Of a stretch of DNA of 64,000 bases, positions 39,240 through 45,946 are shown in pieces; position 1 is the first letter of the stretch; each line of letters opens with the position of its first letter. The stretch comes from Marinobacterium mangrovicola (GTDB lineage Bacteria; Pseudomonadota; Gammaproteobacteria; Pseudomonadales; Balneatricaceae). The position numbers and the translations under genes are program-made. Location of the stretch: NCBI RefSeq assembly GCF_004339595.1, contig NZ_SMFU01000010.1, forward strand, positions 277,479 to 341,478, read 5' to 3'. The notes beneath the pieces were generated by a model. It saw only the letters and a list, made by a program, of their open reading frames with translations, searched no databases and was not told where the DNA came from.

Positions 39240-39593
39240 CATGCGAAGCGTTGTTTCGCTGGGTTTCAGAGGTACTTACGTTGTTGCAGAGGTAGATACG
39301 TGACAGAAGTACTGGGCAGGTTTGGTTAAACGATGTCAGTTCGAGCAATTAGCCAGTGAGGTGGTCGAGCAGGGGGAAAACGGAAGTAGGTGGGGGGTGC
39401 TGATCACAAACTTGCCACCTCAGGTGCGCATCTTCGGTTTATTATTTTTATTACCGTTAATGGCCGGGTAGTCAATTCTGTGATCAGCCAAGCCTCATTT
39501 TTATTTTTATTCGAGGCGGGACACCTTTCCGGAACGACTATTTTTATTTTTATTGATGTCGAACCTTCGCAGGTCGTCGTTGTTGTTGTTCTG
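39240..39593 (-). ncRNA. CrcZ-like regulatory RNA (Hfq/Crc decoy), boundaries approximate
   Basis: The 620-base space between cbrB and pcnB has no credible protein gene, and in Pseudomonas this exact place encodes CrcZ. A canonical sigma-54 promoter (39604-39619) predicts a start near 39593 on the reverse strand. Reading from there, A-rich motifs of the Crc/Hfq type recur. They are AACAACAACAACGACGACC (39590-39572), AATAAAAATAAAAAT twice (39554-39540, 39511-39497), AATAAAAATAATAAACC (39452-39436), TGCAACAACG (39288-39279) and an AAACAA loop closed by AGCG/CGCT (39260-39247). CrcZ of P. aeruginosa is 407 nt with several AAnAAnAA motifs. I find no T-tract terminator, so the 3' end, and readthrough into pcnB, are open. 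Location, promoter and motifs are seen; function is inferred. Confidence 0.78.
39399..39488. repeat. Inverted repeat closing a stem inside the CrcZ-like RNA
   Basis: GCTGATCACA (39399-39408) and TGTGATCAGC (39479-39488) are perfect 10-base inverted repeats 70 bases apart. In the predicted RNA they would form a stem whose loop displays the A-rich motif at 39436-39452. Confidence 0.6.
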
Positions 39594-39603
39594 ATACGTA
39601 TAA

Positions 39604-39619
39604 AGCAGATGCTGTGCCA
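39604..39619 (-). promoter_or_regulatory. Sigma-54 promoter of the CrcZ-like RNA
   Basis: On the reverse strand TGGCAC-AGCAT-CTGCT: the -24 element is perfect, the -12 element is CTGC instead of TTGC, and GG-N10-GC spacing is exact. It lies 158-173 bases downstream of the cbrB stop and 14 bases before the first AAC-rich motif. Confidence 0.8.
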
Positions 39620-39626
39620 GGTTTTT

Positions 39627-39639
39627 TAAGTTATTGAAA
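39627..39639 (-). promoter_or_regulatory. IHF-like site between enhancer and sigma-54 promoter
   Basis: On the reverse strand TTTCAATAACTTA, matching the IHF consensus WATCAANNNNTTR at all fixed positions but one, inside an A+T-rich stretch (39621-39660). Bending here would bring the upstream half-sites to the sigma-54 promoter. Confidence 0.55.
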
Positions 39640-39660
39640 CTATTCGGTTAAATAATTTTT

Positions 39661-39780
39661 GTAACCCTGTGGCGGAGAAGTGTTACCTGGGGAGTGTTAC
39701 CGCCAGTCACGTTTGCTGCGATGCATCATGGGTAGATAGGTAACACTTAAGAAAGTGTTACCCTCGTTCTTAAGTGTTAC
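39661..39780. promoter_or_regulatory. Cluster of TGTTAC/GTAACA half-sites (putative CbrB enhancer)
   Basis: Four TGTTAC hexamers (39681, 39695, 39756, 39775) and one GTAACA (39740), plus GTAACC at 39661, within 120 bases; most lie in the longer word AAGTGTTAC. GTAACC and the TGTTAC at 39681 are 14 bases apart. GTAACACTTAAG (39740-39751) and CTTAAGTGTTAC (39769-39780) are a perfect 12-base inverted repeat, and 39739-39748/39753-39762 form an alternative 10-bp hairpin. As I recall, the published CbrB recognition sequence uses TGTTAC/GTAACA half-sites. The last hexamer overlaps the cbrB stop codon. Confidence 0.7.
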
Positions 39781-41171
39781 TTCTTTTGTTTACGTGGAAT
39801 GCCCAGCTTCTGGCGGCGCTCCCACAAGCACTTGCGGCTGACACCCAGCGTACGTGCCAGCTCTGTCTCGCTCATCTGTTCCTGGTTTTCCAGTACGAAG
39901 CGCTGGAAGTAGTCATCCAGTGACAGGTCGGTACGCGCACGACGATTGCTGCCGGCGCCGGAAGAGGCCGCCAGTTCGACCTTGCTTTGTTCGTAGCTGT
40001 TTTCCAGGGTACTGAGTGACAGATGATCGGTATCCAGGCCAAGCAGCTCCGGGGTGATCTGTGAGCTGTCGGCGAGAATAACCGCGCGTTCTATGGCGTT
40101 CTCAAGCTCACGCACATTGCCGGGCCAGTTATAGCCAAGCATCACTTCGCGGGCCGCAGGGCTCAGTGACAGCGGCCCGGCGTCGAGCTTGCGGGCCTGG
40201 CTCTGCAGGAAGCGTTCGGCCAGCTCGATAATATCCTCACCGCGTTCGCGCAACGGCGGCATGCGCAGTTCCATGACATAGAGGCGGTAATAGAGGTCTT
40301 CGCGGAAGTCGCCCACCTTAGCCAGGTTTTTCAGGTCACGGTGGGTGGCGGCGATCAGGCGGACATTGACCTTGCGGGGCTGAACGGCGCCGACGCGGCG
40401 GATCTCGCCCTCCTGCAGGAAACGCAGCAGGCGCGCCTGGGCTTCCAGTGGCAGCTCGCCGATCTCGTCAAGGAACAGCGTACCGCCATCGGCGGATTCG
40501 ATCAGGCCGCTGCGGGTCGCGTTAGCACCGGTGAAGGCGCCTTTCTCATGTCCGAACAGTTCGGATTCGATCAGGGTGTCCGGAATCGCTGCGCAGTTTA
40601 CGCAGATCATCGCCTTGCCGGCGCGGTCGCTCTGCTCATGGATGGCGCGGGCGGCCAGCTCCTTGCCGGTACCCGATTCACCCAGAATCAATACCGTGGC
40701 ATCGGTACGGGCCACCTTGTTGATGCGCTTGAACAGATCTTGCATCGGTTGGCACTGGCCGATGATCTCGGTCTGGTTACTGGCGGCGCTTTCGACAGGG
40801 GGCTCTGCGTCCACGGCGTTGCCGGTGCGCTCCAGTACGCTGCGTACCGTGGCCAGCATCTCGTCGTGGTCGAAAGGTTTGGCGATATAGTCCACGGCGC
40901 CGAGTTTCATGGCATCGACGGCGGAGCGCAGACTGGCGTAGCTGGTCATGATTAGCACCGGCACCGGTCGTGACAGCTCGATCAGATCGGTTCCACTGGC
41001 GCCGGGCAGGCGCAGATCGCTGATGATCAGATCAAAATCGGACAGCTGAAACTGCTCGGTCGCTTCGGCAACCGAGGCGGCATCGCTTACGTTATAGTCG
41101 TTTTTTTCGAGTAAGCGTTTGAGTGCTGAGCGGATGATCGACTCATCCTCAACAATCAGAATTCGGCTCAT
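39777..41171 (-). CDS. cbrB: NtrC-family response regulator CbrB
   Basis: A 464-residue sigma-54 activator. The receiver domain has D52 in LIISDLRLPG and K98 in YIAKPF. The AAA+ domain has GESGTGKE (163-170), GAFTGA (210-215, sigma-54 contact) and a C-terminal Fis-type HTH (about 425-460; ETELARTLGVSRKCLWERR). Its partner CbrA is upstream by 36 bases and the downstream order pcnB-folK-panB-panC is that of Pseudomonas, which identifies it as CbrB rather than another NtrC paralogue. In Pseudomonas it activates crcZ to relieve catabolite repression; here a sigma-54 promoter lies just past its stop. Confidence 0.93.
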   Translation of the reverse strand: MSRILIVEDESIIRSALKRLLEKNDYNVSDAASVAEATEQFQLSDFDLIISDLRLPGASGTDLIELSRPVPVLIMTSYASLRSAVDAMKLGAVDYIAKPFDHDEMLATVRSVLERTGNAVDAEPPVESAASNQTEIIGQCQPMQDLFKRINKVARTDATVLILGESGTGKELAARAIHEQSDRAGKAMICVNCAAIPDTLIESELFGHEKGAFTGANATRSGLIESADGGTLFLDEIGELPLEAQARLLRFLQEGEIRRVGAVQPRKVNVRLIAATHRDLKNLAKVGDFREDLYYRLYVMELRMPPLRERGEDIIELAERFLQSQARKLDAGPLSLSPAAREVMLGYNWPGNVRELENAIERAVILADSSQITPELLGLDTDHLSLSTLENSYEQSKVELAASSGAGSNRRARTDLSLDDYFQRFVLENQEQMSETELARTLGVSRKCLWERRQKLGIPRKQKK

Positions 41172-41207
41172 ATGGCTGGGACCCTTGGTTCTCTCTTGCG
41201 GTACGGG

Positions 41208-44120
41208 TCAGGAAAGGTTTCCGCTGTACCGGGGTAAGGTTATAACCACCTGAGTGCCATTCTTCTGGTTCTTATTGGCGGGGCTTAGAAGTTCGATACT
41301 ACCATAGTGTTCCGTGATTATGTTGTAGACCAAAGATAACCCCAGGCCTGTACCCTTGCCCGGTTCCTTGGTGGTAAAGAAGGGCTCGAACAGGCGGTTC
41401 ATATCCTGGGCGGAGATGCCGCTACCGTTGTCGGTGATCGTCAGCTTGATCCTGCTTTGCTCCTCTTTTGCATCGACCACAATCCGCCCGTCATCGGGAG
41501 ACGCATCACTGGCGTTGTTGAGCAGGTTGATAAACACCTGCAGCATCTGCTGTGGATCGGCAGCGATCTGAAGAATTGCCGGTACCCGGTTTTCAAACTG
41601 TTGTTGTCGGGTGCGACTGTCCAGTTGTACCAGGCGTATGGCGTCGGCCGCCAGATCATGCAGGGAGGTGGGCAGGTGTTCGCCGCTGTTCTGCTGTCGG
41701 CCGGTGTGTGCAAAACGTACCAGTGAGCGCACGATCCGGCTGATCCGTTCTGTCTGTTCTACGATCTGGTCGCCGGTGGTGAGGATCTCCCGGTTATCCG
41801 TTTCCAGCTTCAGGTTTTGCGCCAGGCAGGCGATGCCGGTGACCGGGTTGCCGATCTCATGGGCGACGCCAGCGGCAAACTGGCCAATGGAGGCGAGCCG
41901 TTCCTGGTGCGCCAGGTTTTTCGCGATCAACTGATACTCGGTTTCATCCTCTATCAGCAGCACCATGCCGCCGCGGGCGCCGCTGTCCAGTGAGGCCTTG
42001 TGCAGCGTGAACCAGCGGGGCTTGCCATCCAGCTCCAGTTGCACCGCCGTCTTGTGGTAGTTGTCGCCGCTGGCAAAATCACCGAGCAGGTCACTCCAGG
42101 GGGCGGGCAGTGTCCATAACGGCGCACCGATACAGCTTTCATCGTCAACGCCGGTGTAGTGGGTCAGTTCGCTGTTCCAGAACTGGATGCGCATTTCGCT
42201 ATCCAGGGTACAGGCGCCGATCGGCAGGCGCTGTAGAGTCAGGCGGTGGTAACGACGCAGTTGATCAAGTTCGGCGGCAAGGCCGGAAAGTTCGGCGTCA
42301 TAGCGTTCAAGCTGGTTCTCCAGCAGGTGGATCTCACGGGCGCGGAAGCCGCTGCTGGCCTGGAGCGATTGCGGGTTCAGGATCGCTGTCGCCTCCACCG
42401 GCCCGAGCAGACCCGAAAGGTTGTACTCCAGCTGACTGCGCAGACGCAGGATATCCAGAGGACGCAGCTCGCCCGCCGGTAGATTCAACTCTGCCCGGGC
42501 GCGATTGATTTCGCGTCGGGCGCTTTCCTTGCCTACGCGGGGCTCAAGTTGCGCCTGCAGGTCTTCCGCCTGTCCGGCGGCGGCACTGGCACCGAGCGGT
42601 CTCTTCAGGCCGTTGAGTACGCAGGCGTTGGCGCTCTGGCGTTCGGCGTCGCTACCGGGAAAGAGAATCGAGCCGAGAATCATCAGGCCCATATTCAGCA
42701 GTAAAGAGAACAGTGTTACCAGGTGCCAGTTCTCGTCGTTACCGCTGGGGATATCGAGCAGGAACAGGTCTCGGTGCAGCGGCAGGGTCAGCGCAAACAG
42801 CCAGACGCCAAGACCGCCGGCCAGACCGAGGAGAAAACCGTTGCGGCTGGCGCCTGGCCAGTAGAGCGTGGCCAGCAAACCGGGAAGGAATTGGACAAAG
42901 GCGATCAGACCCAGCGAGCCGAGCTGACGCAGGGAAAAACGCTCGCCAAAGGAGATATAAAACAGATAGCAGCTGAAGATCAGTAACACGATCAGGAAAC
43001 GGCGCAGCCACAGCAGCCAGGTGTAAAAGCGGGTGTGTTCCGGGCGTTTCAGCAGCGGCAGGACCAGGTGGTTCTGCATCATCGACGCCAGTGCCACGGC
43101 GGCCACAATCATTAACCCGCTGGCGGCGGAGAGGCCTCCCAGCAGGGCGATCAACGTAAGCCCGGGGTGGTTCAGGGCATTGCCGAGCATCAGCACCGAG
43201 AATTTGGCTTCACCGGCGAGCCCGCCGCTGGCCAAGTTGGCCCAGTAGATCGGCGGCACGCAGATCGCCAGAAGTAAAAGTAGCAGCGGTACCACCCAGG
43301 TTGCCTTGTAGAGGCTTTCCGATGACACATTTTCGGTAAACGCCAGATGGAACATGTGCGGCATCACGACCACCGAACCGGCAAAGGCCAGCACCATCAC
43401 CTGCCAGTTGCCTCTGCTCTCGGGGTGCTGCATCTCAGTCAGAACCGAAGGCACCGCTTGCAGCCAGGCCGCCAGCCCCCAGGGGCCATCAAACACACCG
43501 AAAAAGGCGAAGGCCGCGACCGTCAGCAGCGCCGCGACCTTGATCAGCGACTGAATGGCGATTGCCGCTACCAGGCCGCTATGGCTGTTGCGCAGGGATG
43601 CGTGCCGGGCGCCGAAAAGAATCGCAAACAGCGCGATCAGAGCGCAGAAAACCGCGGCGATCTGATGGCGGCTGATATTGTCATTGAGGTAATAGAGCGA
43701 GTCCGAGACCGCCTGAATCTGGATCGAGATCAGCGGTAGGCTGGCGCACAGCAGGGCCAGGGTGGTCAGGATGCCGACGCGGCCGCTACGAAAGCGAAAG
43801 GCAAACAGGTCCGCCAGAGACGATAGCTGGTAGGTGCGGGTGATCCTGAGGATCGGCATCAGCAGCACCGGCGTGAGCATAAAGGTGGCTGCCGCGCCCA
43901 GATAGGGAGCCAGGTAGAGGTAACCGGACTCCGCCGCCATGCTGAAGTTACCGTAGAAGGTCCAGGCGCTGGCATAGACACCAAACGAGAGCGCGTGAAC
44001 CATCGGGTGGTGAATCAGCTTGCGTGGCAGGCGGCCCTTCTCCGCCAGGTAAGCGGCGGTAAACAGGCAGAGCAGATAGCCGAAGCAGAGCAGCAGCAGT
44101 TGGGGTAGTTCAAAGTTCAT
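41208..44120 (-). CDS. cbrA: Sensor kinase CbrA (transporter-histidine kinase fusion)
   Basis: A 970-residue protein (P. aeruginosa CbrA has 983). Residues about 1-490 are a sodium/solute symporter-like domain with 12-13 membrane segments (VHALSFGVYASAWTFYGNF, FLPGLLATLYWPGASRNG). A STAC-like linker (about 510-590), a coiled coil, a PAS domain (about 620-735), HisKA with phospho-acceptor H754 in VAHEIGNPVTGI, and a HATPase domain (NLLNNASDASPDDG, ITDNGSGI, GKGTGLGLSLVYNI) follow. In P. putida the transporter half is reported to be involved in histidine uptake; the signal is unknown. The start overlaps the small upstream ORF by 11 bases, suggesting coupling. Confidence 0.95.
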   Translation of the reverse strand: MNFELPQLLLLCFGYLLCLFTAAYLAEKGRLPRKLIHHPMVHALSFGVYASAWTFYGNFSMAAESGYLYLAPYLGAAATFMLTPVLLMPILRITRTYQLSSLADLFAFRFRSGRVGILTTLALLCASLPLISIQIQAVSDSLYYLNDNISRHQIAAVFCALIALFAILFGARHASLRNSHSGLVAAIAIQSLIKVAALLTVAAFAFFGVFDGPWGLAAWLQAVPSVLTEMQHPESRGNWQVMVLAFAGSVVVMPHMFHLAFTENVSSESLYKATWVVPLLLLLLAICVPPIYWANLASGGLAGEAKFSVLMLGNALNHPGLTLIALLGGLSAASGLMIVAAVALASMMQNHLVLPLLKRPEHTRFYTWLLWLRRFLIVLLIFSCYLFYISFGERFSLRQLGSLGLIAFVQFLPGLLATLYWPGASRNGFLLGLAGGLGVWLFALTLPLHRDLFLLDIPSGNDENWHLVTLFSLLLNMGLMILGSILFPGSDAERQSANACVLNGLKRPLGASAAAGQAEDLQAQLEPRVGKESARREINRARAELNLPAGELRPLDILRLRSQLEYNLSGLLGPVEATAILNPQSLQASSGFRAREIHLLENQLERYDAELSGLAAELDQLRRYHRLTLQRLPIGACTLDSEMRIQFWNSELTHYTGVDDESCIGAPLWTLPAPWSDLLGDFASGDNYHKTAVQLELDGKPRWFTLHKASLDSGARGGMVLLIEDETEYQLIAKNLAHQERLASIGQFAAGVAHEIGNPVTGIACLAQNLKLETDNREILTTGDQIVEQTERISRIVRSLVRFAHTGRQQNSGEHLPTSLHDLAADAIRLVQLDSRTRQQQFENRVPAILQIAADPQQMLQVFINLLNNASDASPDDGRIVVDAKEEQSRIKLTITDNGSGISAQDMNRLFEPFFTTKEPGKGTGLGLSLVYNIITEHYGSIELLSPANKNQKNGTQVVITLPRYSGNLS

Positions 44121-44283
44121 GGCGGTGCCACTGTTCGATCAGAAGAGTCAAAATACACAGTCCGGCCCAGATCAGAAAGGGTTGGTACCAGGGGCCCTCG
44201 CTGAACAGCCAAAGATCGAGAAGGCCCGGCACGAGCAGGGCCGTGATCAGCGACAGCAGCAGAAGCAGACGGTGGGTATACAT
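44110..44283 (-). CDS. Small membrane protein upstream of cbrA (CbrX-like)
   Basis: A 57-codon frame read by eye on the reverse strand. The protein begins MYTHRLLLLLSLITALL and ends LLIEQWHRHEL, with two hydrophobic stretches (about 5-22 and 36-50) separated by LWLFSEGPWYQP. The start lies directly after the gluQ stop (TGA|ATG), with GGAGAG 8 bases upstream, and its stop lies 11 bases inside cbrA. In Pseudomonas a small ORF, cbrX, lies in the same place and is translationally coupled to cbrA. I see position, coupling and hydrophobic nature; identity with CbrX is by context. Confidence 0.75.
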   Translation of the reverse strand: MYTHRLLLLLSLITALLVPGLLDLWLFSEGPWYQPFLIWAGLCILTLLIEQWHRHEL

Positions 44284-45174
44284 TCAGCAGCTCTCCGGCG
44301 GCAGGGTCAGACCCCGGGGAACCCGCGCCAGTGACCAGTGTGCTACCGCCCAGGCAAGGATCTCTTCGCAGGAACTGTACTGCGCCTCGGCCGGCGGGAT
44401 ATGGCCAAGCAGGGTCAGCGCTCTTATCAGTTGCTGACGGATTTCGTCCCGCTCCAGTGACAGGGGCTCAGCAAAGGTCTGTTTGCTCAGCTTCTGGCCC
44501 TCGGCGTTGGTCAGTACCGGGATATGGGCGTAACTCGGCTGGCGGTAGCCCAGGTGATGTTGCAGCACCATCTGTCGTGGCGTTTCATCGATCAGATCGG
44601 CGCCGCGTACTACCTGATCGATCCCCTGCGCCTCGTCATCGACGATCACCGCCAGTTGATAAGCAAAAAAGCCGTCGCGGCGAAAAATAACGAAATCGCC
44701 ACGGCCAGGATCGGCCGGATAGACTCTTTCACCCTGGATGCGGTCGTTAAAACTCAGGCTTTCATCGGGGTAGATCGCTCTCACCGAGGTGGTCGCGTCG
44801 GCCGTCGGGGCGTGATTCCGGCAGTAGCCATCGTAGGAGTGCTGGGCGTCTCGGAGTTTCAGCTGCTTGCGGCTGCATTGGCAGTGATAGGCGAGCCCGG
44901 TGTGGATAAGTTGATCAAGGGCAGCCTGGTAGAGCGGATGGCGCTGACTCTGGTAGACGACTTCGCCGTCCCAGTGCAGCTTGAACTGTTCGAGAGCGTT
45001 AAGAATAAGCGTGCTGGCGCCCGGTACCTCGCGTGGTGGATCCAGGTCCTCGATACGGACCAGCCACCTGCCATTTTGCGCGCGGATATCCAGATAACTG
45101 GCCAGGGCGGCCAGCAGGGAGCCGAAATGAAGGGGGCCGGTGGGCGAGGGGGCAAAACGACCTGTGCAGCTCAA
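44284..45174 (-). CDS. gluQ: Glutamyl-Q tRNA(Asp) synthetase
   Basis: A 296-residue truncated glutamyl-tRNA synthetase (YadB) that attaches glutamate to queuosine in tRNA-Asp; it lacks the anticodon-binding domain. The HIGH-like motif is PSPTGPLHFGSLL, the KMSKS-like one QKLSKQTF, and the zinc ligands are in HCQCSR and YDGYC. The start is taken as TTG 45174: AGGAGG lies 11 bases upstream and the protein then aligns from residue 1 (LSCTGRFAPSPTG). The frame is open to 45240 but that part covers the stem-loop after dksA. The usual dksA-gluQ pair is seen. Confidence 0.9.
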   Translation of the reverse strand: MSCTGRFAPSPTGPLHFGSLLAALASYLDIRAQNGRWLVRIEDLDPPREVPGASTLILNALEQFKLHWDGEVVYQSQRHPLYQAALDQLIHTGLAYHCQCSRKQLKLRDAQHSYDGYCRNHAPTADATTSVRAIYPDESLSFNDRIQGERVYPADPGRGDFVIFRRDGFFAYQLAVIVDDEAQGIDQVVRGADLIDETPRQMVLQHHLGYRQPSYAHIPVLTNAEGQKLSKQTFAEPLSLERDEIRQQLIRALTLLGHIPPAEAQYSSCEEILAWAVAHWSLARVPRGLTLPPESC

Positions 45175-45212
45175 GGTTGCCGGTTCCTCCTTTAGCCTCC
45201 CGTATCGACATG

Positions 45213-45236
45213 GGGACCGGAGTGGACTCCGGTCCC
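45213..45236. repeat. Stem-loop between dksA and gluQ
   Basis: GGGACCGGAG (45213-45222), loop TGGA and CTCCGGTCCC (45227-45236), a perfect 10-bp stem 12 bases after the dksA stop. No T run follows, so partial termination or mRNA processing is more likely than full intrinsic termination. Confidence 0.6.
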
Positions 45237-45248
45237 GCAACTGTCGGT

Positions 45249-45680
45249 TTAGCCGCCGAGCTGCTTCTCTTTGATTTCAGCCAACGTCTTGCAGTCGATG
45301 CAAAGCGTTGCGGTCGGACGAGCTTCCAGACGGCGGATGCCAATCTCGACGCCGCAGGCATCGCAGTAGCCGTAGTCGTCTTCGTCGATCCGTTCCATCG
45401 CTTCGTCGATCTTGCGGATCAGTTTGCGCTCACGGTCACGCGTTCTCAACTCGAGGCTGAATTCCTCTTCCTGGCTGGCCCGGTCGCTCGGGTCGGCAAA
45501 GTTGGATGCTTCTTCCTTGAGATGCGTAATGGTGCTGTCCACTTCTTCCATCAACTGGAGTTTCCAGTTTTGCAGGATGGCGCGGAAGTGATCTTTCTGC
45601 GCTTCGTTCATGTACTCCTCACCGGTATCAAGCGGATAAGGTTCGAAGTGCGTGAACTGTGATTCGGTTGTATTTGGCAT
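45249..45680 (-). CDS. dksA: RNA polymerase-binding transcription factor DksA
   Basis: A 143-residue DksA (E. coli 151). The coiled-coil tip FADPSDRAS carries D63, D66 and A68, equivalent to the residues needed for activity in E. coli, and the zinc finger has C106, C109, C127 and C130 (CDACG and CIDC). It binds the secondary channel of RNA polymerase and works with ppGpp on GC-rich discriminator promoters such as the rRNA promoter at the end of this window. First gene of the dksA-gluQ-cbrXAB series. Confidence 0.97.
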   Translation of the reverse strand: MPNTTESQFTHFEPYPLDTGEEYMNEAQKDHFRAILQNWKLQLMEEVDSTITHLKEEASNFADPSDRASQEEEFSLELRTRDRERKLIRKIDEAMERIDEDDYGYCDACGVEIGIRRLEARPTATLCIDCKTLAEIKEKQLGG

Positions 45681-45946
45681 TGGCGCAGCCTCACATCTAG
45701 GGCCGGTTTGACGGGCTTTCCCGGGTGCCGGGCCCTGATCCTGATTAGGGAAACCGCAGTACGCGGTATCTCAAAAGCCGGTGAAATTACCAGAAGCCTT
45801 CCCTTTAGGCTAGACCTGATCGGTGGATTTGCGCACTTTGCGTGGCTGGCTTGATCCAGCTGCGGGTGGGCAAATTACGACCTTGGTCGCTCTGCTTCAT
45901 TGGGTTGGGCGGTTATACTCTGGCTCAGTTCAACGGAGGATATAAG

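Noticed and set aside
39436..39554. Three T-rich units as direct repeats of a mobile element or CRISPR
   Set aside because: Units are 15 bases of low complexity, unequally spaced (about 60 and 43), and better explained as A-rich Hfq motifs on the other strand.
39390..39629. Small forward frame with repeated FIIFI/FLFLF/IFIFI segments between pcnB and cbrB
   Set aside because: The repeats are just the translation of T-rich tracts that are the complement of the A-rich sRNA motifs; no ribosome site and the unit spacing does not keep one frame.
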